From: Bacteroidota bacterium
GTDB lineage: Bacteria > Bacteroidota > Bacteroidia > Chitinophagales > Chitinophagaceae
Direction of reading: 5' to 3'
Length of the DNA stretch: 5,002 nucleotides
NCBI GenBank assembly: GCA_023436685.1
Contig: JAEZIL010000123.1
Coordinates: 1 to 5,002, forward strand
Position 1 is the first letter of the stretch, and each line of letters opens with the position of its first letter. Positions 1 to 5,002 of the stretch are shown here, piece after piece. Below the pieces are notes generated by a model that worked only from the letters and a program-made list of their open reading frames with translations, was not told the DNA's origin and searched no databases. The position numbers and the translations under genes are program-made.

Positions 1-210
1 TATTTCCCCGCTTACTTCGGGTGCAATCTTTACTTCCGTTTCAGGGTATATTTTCCCGCTGGCTGTCACGGTTTCGGTAATGGTGTGTTGTGCAGCTTTT
101 TCCACAGCTACTTTAATACCATCATCACCTTTGTTTTTACCAACTATGATCAGGATAATGAGCAATGCTGCAAATCCGCCTATTACCCAGTAAAGGGTTT
201 TCTTTTTCAT
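1..210 (-). CDS. Periplasmic adaptor of a tripartite efflux pump (MacA/HlyD type), N-terminal part
   Basis: This is the first 70 codons of a gene that runs off the left edge. The visible protein starts MKKKTLYWVIGG and has one hydrophobic segment at about residues 6-23, followed by a lysine-rich stop. That is the pattern of an inner-membrane anchor with the rest of the protein in the periplasm. From about residue 43 it reads TITETVTASGKIYPETE, then VKIAPEVSGEI. This is the opening strand and start of the lipoyl/barrel-sandwich region typical of MacA/HlyD/RND adaptors. In that family the adaptor joins an inner-membrane ABC (MacB) or RND transporter to a TolC-like outer-membrane channel, so transporter genes would be expected to the left of the window. 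It lies 31 bases downstream of metG on the same strand. The substrate and the transporter class cannot be told from this fragment. Confidence 0.85.
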   Translation of the reverse strand, partial: MKKKTLYWVIGGFAALLIILIIVGKNKGDDGIKVAVEKAAQHTITETVTASGKIYPETEVKIAPEVSGEI

Positions 211-231
211 TTAGTTGTGTGATTTACTAAC

Positions 232-239
232 CAAAAATA
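232..239 (-). promoter_or_regulatory. Candidate -7 element for the efflux adaptor gene
   Basis: On the minus strand these bases read TATTTTTG, a full match to the TAnnTTTG -7 element described for Bacteroidota primary promoters. It sits 21 bases before the adaptor ATG, in the gap after the metG stop codon. A -33 TTG at the usual spacing is not present (only a CTGG-like stretch inside the end of metG), so this is a weak call. If real, the adaptor would be transcribed independently of metG with a very short leader. Confidence 0.25.
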
Positions 240-241
240 CA

Positions 242-2338
242 TTATTTCACTTCGCTACCAGCAGTTGCTGTTTCCAGTGGCGATACAAATATTAATTTAC
301 CCTCGCTATCCTCCGCCATTAGTATCATTCCCTGGCTTTCAATGCCTCGCATTTTACGGGGAGCAAGGTTAGCTACAACCGTCACTTGTTTACCTATTAT
401 ATCTTCCGGTTTAAAGTGAAGGGCAATACCTGAAACAATAGTGCGCTGCTCGCTACCCATATCTACTGACAGCTTAAGCAATTTATCAGCTTTTTCTACT
501 TTTTCGGCATGCAGTATGGTACCTACGCGCAGGTCTATCTTTGAAAAGTCGTCGTAAACGATCTCTGCCTTAGGCGCGGACAGTTCTTTTTCTTCTTTTT
601 TAGTGTTGATAGAGGTTGCTGCAATGGCTGAGGCACTTGCTGCCAGATTAGCGTGTAGTTTTTCTACCTGTGCAGTTACTTCTGCATCTTCAATCTTCCT
701 GAACAGTAGTTCCGGTGCACGCAGCGGATAGCCTACATTCAGCAGGTTCATTTTGCCGCCATTTTCCCAATCCAGCATTCGCTCCACTACTTTCATCATA
801 TGGCACATCTTTCTTGCTGTAAAGGGCAGGAAAGGATTAGCAAATATGGCCAGGTTAGCACACAGTTGCAGGCATATATGCAGGCAATTGTCTATTAGCT
901 TTTGTGCTTCAGGGGTTTCTTCCAGTTGCTTGGCTACTATCCAGGGCTGTTGGTCCTGCATATATTTATTTCCTTTACGGGCAAGGTCTATTACTTCGAA
1001 AAGAGCATCTCGAAACTTATAGTTTTCAATATCGGCTTCAATATTGGTTTTGGTATTGCCTATCTCTCTAATTAACATACGGCCGGCATCATCCAGTACA
1101 TCTTCGTGCAGCTTAGGCACCTTGCCGCCACATAGCTTATGCATCAGCACAAAAGCCCGGTTGATGAAATTGCCGAATATAGATACCAGTTCGCTATTTG
1201 TACGCTCCTGGAAGTCTTTCCAGGTAAAGTCGTTGTCTTTGGTTTCTGGTGCATTGCTGCACAATACGTAACGTAAAACATCCTGCTGGTCGGGGAAGTC
1301 TTTTATGTATTCATCTACCCATACGGCCCAGTTGCGCGAAGTGGAAACTTTGTCACCTTCAATATTCAGGAACTCGTTGGCAGGTACATTTTCTGGTAAT
1401 ACATAGCTACCATGCGCCTTCAGCATGGCCGGGAATATGATGCAATGGAAAACAATATTGTCTTTCCCAATGAAGTGCACCAGTTTGGTGTCGTCTTTCT
1501 GCCAGTAATCGCTCCATTGCGGGGTTAATTCTTTAGTGGCGCTAATGTAGCCGATGGGCGCATCGAACCAAACATAAAGAACCTTACCCTGCGCATCCGG
1601 CAAGGGAACCGGTACCCCCCAATTACTATCGCGGGTCATGGCGCGGGGTTGCAGGCCATTATCCAGCCAGCTCTTACACTGGCCATATACGTTAGGCTTC
1701 CACTCATCTTTCTTCCCCTCCACAATCCATGTTTTCAGGAAATCCTCATATTTATTAAGCGGGAAATACCAATGTTTGGTTTTACGCTTAACAGGCACAG
1801 CAGTGCTTAGTGCGCTGCGTGGGTTTATGAGTTGTTCCGGAGAAAGGGAGGTGCCGCATTTCTCACACTGGTCGCCATAGGCATTAGGGTTGCTGCATAC
1901 AGGGCAGGTGCCTACAATATACCTATCGGCCAGGAATACCTGTTTCTCTTCATCGAAATACTGCTCAGTCTCCTTCTCCTCGAAAAGGCCATCATCGTAC
2001 AGCTTTTTGAAGAAAGCTTGCGAAGTTTCGTGGTGAACTTTGCTTGAAGTGCGTGAATAGATATCAAAAGAGATACCCATTGCTTCAAAGCTGTCTTTTA
2101 TAATAGTATTATACTTATCTACAACTTGCTGAGGAGTAATGCCTTCCTTCATTGCACGGATGGTAATGGGCACCCCATGTTCATCGCTGCCACAAACAAA
2201 TTTAATATCGCGCTTTTGGGCACGCTGGTAGCGTACATATATATCGGCCGGTAGGTAACAGCCCGCCAGGTGGCCAATGTGCACCGGCCCGTTGGCGTAG
2301 GGCAGGGCGGCAGTTACCAGGTAACGTTTAGGATCCAT
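242..2338 (-). CDS. metG: Methionyl-tRNA synthetase with fused C-terminal tRNA-binding domain
   Basis: This cytosolic class I enzyme attaches methionine to tRNA-Met using ATP. At 698 residues it has the full length of the long MetRS form. In order it shows: the Rossmann start [12 protein letters not shown] with the HIGH motif at residues 20-23; a single zinc knuckle with Cys145, Cys148, Cys158 and Cys161, the same numbers as in E. coli MetRS; the methionine-pocket stretch WFDAPIGY at 257-264; and a KMSKS-equivalent KVSTS at 330-334. Next comes the alpha-helical anticodon domain, with Asn390/Arg394 and Trp466 aligning to E. coli Asn391/Arg395 and Trp461. An Ala/Ser/Lys-rich linker covers about 560-592. 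A tRNA-binding OB-fold domain (KIDLRVGTI onward, 600-698) follows, of the kind that supports dimerisation and tRNA binding. The ATG at 2338 is the first ATG after an in-frame stop upstream, and its N-terminus fits the family. The second lysine of KMSKS is replaced by threonine, which I recall as common in this phylum. Confidence 0.98.
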   Translation of the reverse strand: MDPKRYLVTAALPYANGPVHIGHLAGCYLPADIYVRYQRAQKRDIKFVCGSDEHGVPITIRAMKEGITPQQVVDKYNTIIKDSFEAMGISFDIYSRTSSKVHHETSQAFFKKLYDDGLFEEKETEQYFDEEKQVFLADRYIVGTCPVCSNPNAYGDQCEKCGTSLSPEQLINPRSALSTAVPVKRKTKHWYFPLNKYEDFLKTWIVEGKKDEWKPNVYGQCKSWLDNGLQPRAMTRDSNWGVPVPLPDAQGKVLYVWFDAPIGYISATKELTPQWSDYWQKDDTKLVHFIGKDNIVFHCIIFPAMLKAHGSYVLPENVPANEFLNIEGDKVSTSRNWAVWVDEYIKDFPDQQDVLRYVLCSNAPETKDNDFTWKDFQERTNSELVSIFGNFINRAFVLMHKLCGGKVPKLHEDVLDDAGRMLIREIGNTKTNIEADIENYKFRDALFEVIDLARKGNKYMQDQQPWIVAKQLEETPEAQKLIDNCLHICLQLCANLAIFANPFLPFTARKMCHMMKVVERMLDWENGGKMNLLNVGYPLRAPELLFRKIEDAEVTAQVEKLHANLAASASAIAATSINTKKEEKELSAPKAEIVYDDFSKIDLRVGTILHAEKVEKADKLLKLSVDMGSEQRTIVSGIALHFKPEDIIGKQVTVVANLAPRKMRGIESQGMILMAEDSEGKLIFVSPLETATAGSEVK

Positions 2339-2348
2339 GCTATATAGC
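2339..2348. repeat. 10-base perfect palindrome abutting the metG start codon
   Basis: GCTATATAGC is its own reverse complement and lies directly before the metG ATG. No Shine-Dalgarno-like sequence is visible here. In RNA it would be self-complementary but leaves no hairpin loop unless the centre opens, so it may be chance in an AT-rich leader. Confidence 0.3.
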
Positions 2349-2422
2349 TCTATGTTTATCAGGCTGCAAGATAATGAAGCTACGGCAGAGATAAGGGCAG
2401 GATATATGTTAAAAAGCTATAA

Positions 2423-2439
2423 TTGTTCCACTTTGTTCC
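2423..2439 (-). repeat. Two GGAACAA direct repeats one helical turn apart
   Basis: On the minus strand the heptamer GGAACAA occurs twice, at 2439-2433 and 2429-2423, with a start-to-start distance of 10 bases. Equal half-sites on one face of the helix are a usual shape for an activator or repressor site. They lie in the presumed transcribed leader of metG, roughly 85-100 bases before the start codon. No regulator can be named. Confidence 0.35.
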
Positions 2440-2524
2440 GGTTTAGGGTGATATGTATTTTTTGTTTCACCACCTGTAAAGGATAGACGGTCAGGGCTTA
2501 TCGATAGATATACCTATTGGCATG

Positions 2525-2549
2525 ATATTTTAATTTGTAATTAAAATAT
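2525..2549. repeat. Perfect inverted repeat, 11-base arms, 3-base loop
   Basis: ATATTTTAATT and AATTAAAATAT flank the loop TGT with no mismatch. The stem is entirely A/T, so the RNA hairpin would be weak. As DNA it could be an operator or a cruciform-prone site. It is not followed by a GC-rich stem plus U-tract on either strand, so it does not look like an intrinsic terminator, and two divergent genes would not need one here. It shares two bases with the next inverted repeat. Confidence 0.5.
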
Positions 2550-2572
2550 GACAATTAGTATAAAATTGTCAT
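2548..2572. repeat. Perfect inverted repeat, 9-base arms, 7-base loop
   Basis: ATGACAATT and AATTGTCAT flank the loop AGTATAA with no mismatch. It lies just downstream of the candidate metG -7 element on the minus strand, overlapping the expected transcription start. This is where a repressor operator or a 5'-end mRNA hairpin would sit. With the abutting 2525-2549 repeat it forms a 48-base block of dyad symmetry. Confidence 0.5.
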
Positions 2573-2574
2573 TG

Positions 2575-2605
2575 CAAATATACTTTATTTTGTTGTATAT
2601 TTTAA
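2575..2605 (-). promoter_or_regulatory. Candidate promoter for metG
   Basis: The minus strand reads TATATTTG at 2582-2575, an exact TAnnTTTG -7 match followed by C, as often seen in this phylum. Exactly 20 bases upstream is TTA at 2605-2603, one base off the -33 TTG. Transcription would start near 2568, giving a leader of about 230 bases before the metG ATG and placing both inverted repeats at its very 5' end. The match is by eye, and the -33 part is weak in AT-rich DNA. Confidence 0.3.
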
Positions 2606-2608
2606 GTG

Positions 2609-2629
2609 TGTTTTATTGATGTTTTATTG
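2609..2629. repeat. Tandem TGTTTTATTG repeat with 11-base period
   Basis: TGTTTTATTG occurs at 2609-2618 and again at 2620-2629, separated by a single A. The period is about one helical turn. It lies upstream of the candidate metG promoter and about 170 bases before the rightward gene. It may be a regulator site or simple sequence in an AT-rich stretch. Confidence 0.35.
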
Positions 2630-2800
2630 TAATTTGAATATTTTTTTTAATTATTTTTAATTAATCGGAAGTTAAACCAGTATTGATTTTCAATGCCTTC
2701 TATATCTGGTAAAATTAATTTCCATATTGGCAATGTTACCTGTAAGTGAAATGGCACAGTACTTGTATTATAGACCAGAGAGAACCAAACTATCCCTACA

Positions 2801-3079
2801 ATGCTTCAATCATTCATTTTAAGCAATACAGCCGAGATTGTGCTGTGTATTTTACTCGTTCATTTTGCCCTTAAAATTGGTATGCTTTACCAGAGCCATG
2901 TTGAATCGAAGCTTGACCTGTTCATCCATTCATTCAGCATATACAGGACCCAGATATTGCGCAACCTTACAAATAAAAACCTACAGGTATACCTTAAGCA
3001 GAGCAATAAGGTAAACTATGCCACCTATTTTGTGCTGGCTGTTACTTTTGCAGTGTATGCATTTATGCTGGCCATTTAG
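2801..3079 (+). CDS. Small membrane protein of unknown function with two predicted TM segments
   Basis: I do not recognise this 92-residue protein. It has a hydrophobic segment at about residues 10-29 (AEIVLCILLVHFALKIG), then a polar, basic central part at about 31-72 rich in Ser, Asn, Lys and Gln. A second hydrophobic segment runs from about 73 to the C-terminal Ile92 and ends almost at the stop codon. The shape is a helical hairpin in the membrane with a 40-residue loop. The positive charges (Arg49, Arg54, Lys59, Lys66, Lys70) suggest the loop is cytoplasmic and both ends face outward. The ATG is the first in its frame with sensible hydrophobic content. No Shine-Dalgarno sequence is visible, as is common in Bacteroidota. 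It stands alone, 92 bases before the next gene on the same strand, and could share a transcript with it. That it is a real gene rests on codon-like structure and the clean two-helix pattern. Confidence 0.6.
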   Translation: MLQSFILSNTAEIVLCILLVHFALKIGMLYQSHVESKLDLFIHSFSIYRTQILRNLTNKNLQVYLKQSNKVNYATYFVLAVTFAVYAFMLAI

Positions 3080-3171
3080 TGCCTGGCCACCTTCTTGCCT
3101 TTGTTGCATTCTGTCTATAGATACGAGTGGCTATTATTTTATAAATTCGCCCGGTATAAAAGAGCGAGATT

Positions 3172-3801
3172 ATGAGTTATAGCCTGATGATGGAGGGAAG
3201 AAGCATAGAAGACCTGCATGATTATATTAATAACTACCAGAAATACTGGCCCGATGCCATTGAGGCGGCTGTAGCCGAGCTGAAACGGCGAGGGGAGGTA
3301 TTTACACTGGAAGAGCAAGCTGATATAGAGAAGCGTATAGCGGAACGCAGGCTGGCTGTGAAAGACTTTGAAATGCAACAGCCTGTGGAGCCACTTAAGT
3401 ACGATGAACCATTGCAGGTAAGTGTACCGAAGCTATATTCGCCGCAGGCTATATTTGGCTTCACGGTGTTTTTTTCTATAGTGCTGGGTGCTATACTATT
3501 ATGCATCAACCTGAAAAGACTGGGCAAAATACGCGAAATGAATACCGTGATATTAGGCAGCTTTGCCTACTTTTTTGGCGGCAGCCTGCTGCTGGCAGGT
3601 ATGGCGGGCAATGTGATAGTAAGCCTGCTGTTTAACATTGGTGGCGCTTTGCTGCTGAATCTTTTCTTCTGGAAGAAATACATTGGTGATATACCTTATG
3701 AGCGTAAGCAGGTATGGCTGCCTTTGCTAATATGCCTGGTGATATTTATACCTATAGCCTTGTGGATGCAGTCTTCGGGTATGTATCCCATTGCACGCTA
3801 G
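3172..3801 (+). CDS. Four-TM membrane protein with N-terminal charged module shared with the nearby rhomboid
   Basis: This is a 209-residue protein of unknown function. Residues 11-56 (SIEDLHDYINNYQKYWP onward, ending EKRI) form a soluble, probably helical module. It aligns without gaps to residues 13-58 of the rhomboid encoded at 4392, with 22 identities of 46 including SIE-L, Y--NY-KY-P-AI-AA, EL--RG and F--EE. The charged helix continues to about residue 70, and a proline-rich linker follows at 71-90. Four hydrophobic segments then lie at about 92-114, 124-144, 146-167 and 181-200. The membrane part shows no rhomboid residues (no GxSG, no HLxxN), so it is a different domain. The start at 3172 places the module near the N-terminus as in its relative; internal Met6 and Met7 are possible but less natural. 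No Shine-Dalgarno sequence is visible. A weak TAAATTCG lies at 3142-3149. It ends 2 bases from the convergent gene. Confidence 0.8.
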   Translation: MSYSLMMEGRSIEDLHDYINNYQKYWPDAIEAAVAELKRRGEVFTLEEQADIEKRIAERRLAVKDFEMQQPVEPLKYDEPLQVSVPKLYSPQAIFGFTVFFSIVLGAILLCINLKRLGKIREMNTVILGSFAYFFGGSLLLAGMAGNVIVSLLFNIGGALLLNLFFWKKYIGDIPYERKQVWLPLLICLVIFIPIALWMQSSGMYPIAR

Positions 3802-3803
3802 TT

Positions 3804-4289
3804 TTATTCCGGGAACTTATCGTAGAGCTTCATACCTTGCTGTAGTCGGTTGATAGTTTTGGCCAGGCGGCTCACTTTTGTTTCTTCACGCTTCGCATTC
3901 AGTATCCAATCGATATAAAACTTACGTTCGCTTTCAGTAAGAGAGTTGAAGAATTTCTTGGCGCGCGGTTCGTCGTCGAGGCATAGCTGCAATTCTTCGG
4001 GCACTTCCAGTTCGTCGGTATCGGGGTAGAGGATGATATGTACCCAATCGCCTTCTTTCTTGTTTATGTGTTTGCGTATCTCTGCTTTTACAGGCAGCAT
4101 CAGCTCGCCATTGGTAAATGGCATAAGGGTATATTTCTTTAGTTCATAGCCATCAATAGTTCCCTTTACTTTACGCCAGCCGAAAGCTTTACTCTTGTCC
4201 TTTTTTATTTCAGGTATGCGTGCATACGTCCACCCTCCTTTGCCATGAAAGCGTTCGAGCCGGTATTGGTTGTTGATGAGGGGAAGCAT
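3804..4289 (-). CDS. DUF1905 / YdeI-OmpD-associated family protein
   Basis: This soluble protein of 161 residues joins two domains usually found together. The N-terminal half has the DUF1905 pattern: a GGWTYARIPE strand, FGWRKVKGTIDG, and then FTNGELMLPVKAEIRK with GDWVHIILYPD. The C-terminal part has the YdeI/OmpD-associated signature FNSLTESERKFYIDWILNAK followed by EETKVSRLAKTI and a closing LQQGMK. The biochemical role of the family is not established; names mentioning bacteriocin protection or OmpD come from early genetic association. The reading frame is open to a TTG at 4298, but the ATG at 4289 is preferred because ATG is normal here and the three extra residues add nothing conserved. 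It is transcribed against its neighbours: convergent with the 209-residue protein gene, divergent from the rhomboid gene 102 bases away. Confidence 0.9.
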   Translation of the reverse strand: MLPLINNQYRLERFHGKGGWTYARIPEIKKDKSKAFGWRKVKGTIDGYELKKYTLMPFTNGELMLPVKAEIRKHINKKEGDWVHIILYPDTDELEVPEELQLCLDDEPRAKKFFNSLTESERKFYIDWILNAKREETKVSRLAKTINRLQQGMKLYDKFPE

Positions 4290-4330
4290 TACCTGCAAAT
4301 TAATTAAACGATATATATGTTGCGAATGTG

Positions 4331-4361
4331 TTGCTAATCAAATTGCCTGCTGCTATATTCG
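4331..4361 (+). promoter_or_regulatory. Candidate promoter for the rhomboid gene
   Basis: TTG at 4331-4333 is followed after 20 bases by TATATTCG at 4354-4361, one base off the TAnnTTTG -7 element, with normal Bacteroidota spacing. Transcription would start near 4368 and leave a leader of about 24 bases. An A-rich run directly before the ATG replaces a Shine-Dalgarno sequence. The -7 region lies in an imperfect palindrome (4353-4370). Confidence 0.4.
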
Positions 4362-4370
4362 CGCAAATAG
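4353..4370. repeat. 18-base imperfect palindrome in the divergent promoter region
   Basis: CTATATTCG at 4353-4361 faces CGCAAATAG at 4362-4370, with 7 of 9 positions complementary around a CG centre. It covers the candidate -7 element and start point of the rhomboid gene, a position suited to a dimeric repressor. It could also affect the opposite gene, whose start lies 64 bases to its left. The symmetry is short and may be chance. Confidence 0.35.
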
Positions 4371-4391
4371 TAATAACCTTATCGGATAAAA

Positions 4392-5002
4392 ATGGAAAAC
4401 AATCTGGAAGAACGAATGTCTTTGAAGAGTATCGAGGAACTGGAATCTTATCTAGAAAATTACAACAAGTATACTCCTGAGGCCATTTTAGCTGCAAAGA
4501 GTGAGTTGGAGCAAAGAGGGCGAATATTTAGTGAGGAAGAAATTGTACAGCTTCAGAAAAAATTAGACGAGAAAAAGCAGCTGGTTATTGAAGAAGAGAA
4601 GGAATTTGAAGAGTCCATGAATCATACTGCTGAGAAGGGCAGTGTGAAGTTGACATGGTCGGACTATGCAAGTATATTCAAGCCTAGTAAGGGCTATAAT
4701 GTAACTCCGATATTGGTAGTGCTGAATTTGCTGTATTTTCTAATACTAGTATTTGCAGGGGCAAATATCATCAGCCCCGATGCAGAACTGTTGTATAATG
4801 CGGGAGGAAATTTAGGTGTTGCTACTGTAAATGGTCAATGGTGGAGACTGGTTACAGGTATGTTTATACATGGTGGTATCATGCATTTGCTAATGAATAT
4901 GTATGCGCTGATATACATAGGGTTGATGTTAGAGCCGATACTTGGGAAAGCAAGATTTATATCGGCATACATATTGACCGGAATTGTAGCAAGTATAACA
5001 AG
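4392..5002 (+). CDS. Rhomboid-family intramembrane serine protease, N-terminal part
   Basis: The first 203 codons are present and the gene runs off the right edge. Rhomboids cut membrane proteins within or near the bilayer using a Ser-His dyad. Residues 13-58 are the soluble module shared with the 209-residue protein at 3172. A very charged helix, possibly a coiled coil, follows at about 46-78, and a linker leads to the first membrane segment at about 104-123. The rhomboid core then shows the L1-loop WWRLVTGMFIH, with Trp151-Arg152 matching GlpG Trp136-Arg137. The second membrane helix HLLMNMYAL follows: His160, His165 and Asn169 match GlpG His145, His150 and Asn154, the last two being part of the oxyanion region. 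A third segment with LEPILGK and a Tyr-containing helix leads to the edge. The catalytic GxSG serine and the C-terminal histidine lie outside the window, so activity cannot be judged. ATG 4392 is the first in frame; Met9 is an alternative. By eye the frame is more AT-rich than the 3172 gene. Confidence 0.92.
   Translation, partial: MENNLEERMSLKSIEELESYLENYNKYTPEAILAAKSELEQRGRIFSEEEIVQLQKKLDEKKQLVIEEEKEFEESMNHTAEKGSVKLTWSDYASIFKPSKGYNVTPILVVLNLLYFLILVFAGANIISPDAELLYNAGGNLGVATVNGQWWRLVTGMFIHGGIMHLLMNMYALIYIGLMLEPILGKARFISAYILTGIVASIT

Larger units (their letters stand above)
2339..2800. other. Divergent intergenic region between metG and the 92-residue membrane protein gene
   Basis: These 462 bases hold no convincing gene. 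The part nearest metG (2339-2510) has ordinary base composition. From about 2520 to 2680 the sequence is strongly AT-rich with homopolymer T and A runs. The region must contain the promoters of both outward-facing genes. I see one reasonable candidate for metG (2575-2605) and no canonical TAnnTTTG element for the rightward gene, only near-misses reading TAATTTG. Several short repeats are listed separately. I see no tRNA, no recognisable riboswitch and no T-box-like leader. Confidence 0.7.

Noticed and set aside
753..2047. Several plus-strand open frames of 63-89 codons inside metG
   Set aside because: They lie antisense to a complete, well-recognised metG. Their products are Ser/Cys/His-rich without domain patterns, as expected from reverse-strand translation.
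2352..2486. Plus-strand frame of 44 codons in the metG upstream region
   Set aside because: It has mixed composition, no recognisable motif, no promoter or ribosome site, and lies in a likely metG leader.
2491..2523. Ten-codon minus-strand frame (MPIGISIDKP) as a metG leader peptide
   Set aside because: It has only the initiator methionine, so it offers no methionine-dependent attenuation logic, and no terminator hairpin follows.
3069..3089. TGGCCA inverted repeat around the stop of the 92-residue gene as a terminator
   Set aside because: The stem is only six bases and no T-run follows, so it does not fit an intrinsic terminator.
3142..3149. TAAATTCG as a promoter element for the 209-residue protein gene
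   Set aside because: It is one base off the -7 consensus and lacks any TTG near the right spacing; it is mentioned only in the gene entry.
3139..3527. Minus-strand open frames of 79 and 97 codons opposite the 209-residue protein gene
   Set aside because: The plus-strand frame has a conserved module and clear membrane helices. The antisense products have no coherent features.
4290..4298. TTG at 4298 as start of the DUF1905-type gene
   Set aside because: An ATG lies three codons downstream and fits the family N-terminus; the extension shows nothing conserved.
4300..4497. Minus-strand frame of 65 codons across the rhomboid start
   Set aside because: It overlaps the rhomboid N-terminal module, whose protein similarity to the 3172 gene shows the plus strand is coding.

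Overview
The window looks like a chromosomal segment from a member of the Bacteroidota, plausibly near the Chitinophagaceae. Four things suggest this: start codons without clear Shine-Dalgarno sequences, -7-like elements of the TAnnTTTG type upstream of several genes, a methionyl-tRNA synthetase with a [11 protein letters not shown] signature loop and a fused C-terminal tRNA-binding domain, and a MacA/HlyD-type adaptor beginning with a KKK-hydrophobic anchor. The placement is inferred from sequence style; no search was run.

Layout. Bases 1-210 (minus) hold the first 70 codons of a membrane-anchored periplasmic adaptor of a tripartite efflux pump. Bases 242-2338 (minus) hold a complete metG, 31 bases upstream of the adaptor on the same strand. 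Bases 2339-2800 form a 462-base divergent intergenic region with no convincing gene. It is AT-rich, contains a candidate metG promoter with a leader of about 230 bases, and carries several short repeats, notably two abutting perfect inverted repeats at 2525-2572. Bases 2801-3079 (plus) encode a 92-residue protein with two predicted membrane segments. Bases 3172-3801 (plus) encode a 209-residue protein with a charged N-terminal module and four predicted membrane segments. Bases 3804-4289 (minus) encode a DUF1905 / YdeI-OmpD-associated family protein that converges on the previous gene with a 2-base gap. Bases 4392-5002 (plus) hold the first 203 codons of a rhomboid-family intramembrane serine protease, cut off by the window edge.

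How they relate. metG is housekeeping, and the adaptor probably begins an efflux operon continuing to the left. The most interesting relation is on the right. The 209-residue protein and the rhomboid share a gap-free N-terminal module of about 46 residues (22 identities by hand count), attached to unrelated membrane domains. The DUF1905-type gene sits between them on the other strand. This suggests an uncharacterised cytosolic module reused on different membrane proteins. I see no mobile element, CRISPR array, tRNA, rRNA or clear defence system, and no strong case for a wholly new system.
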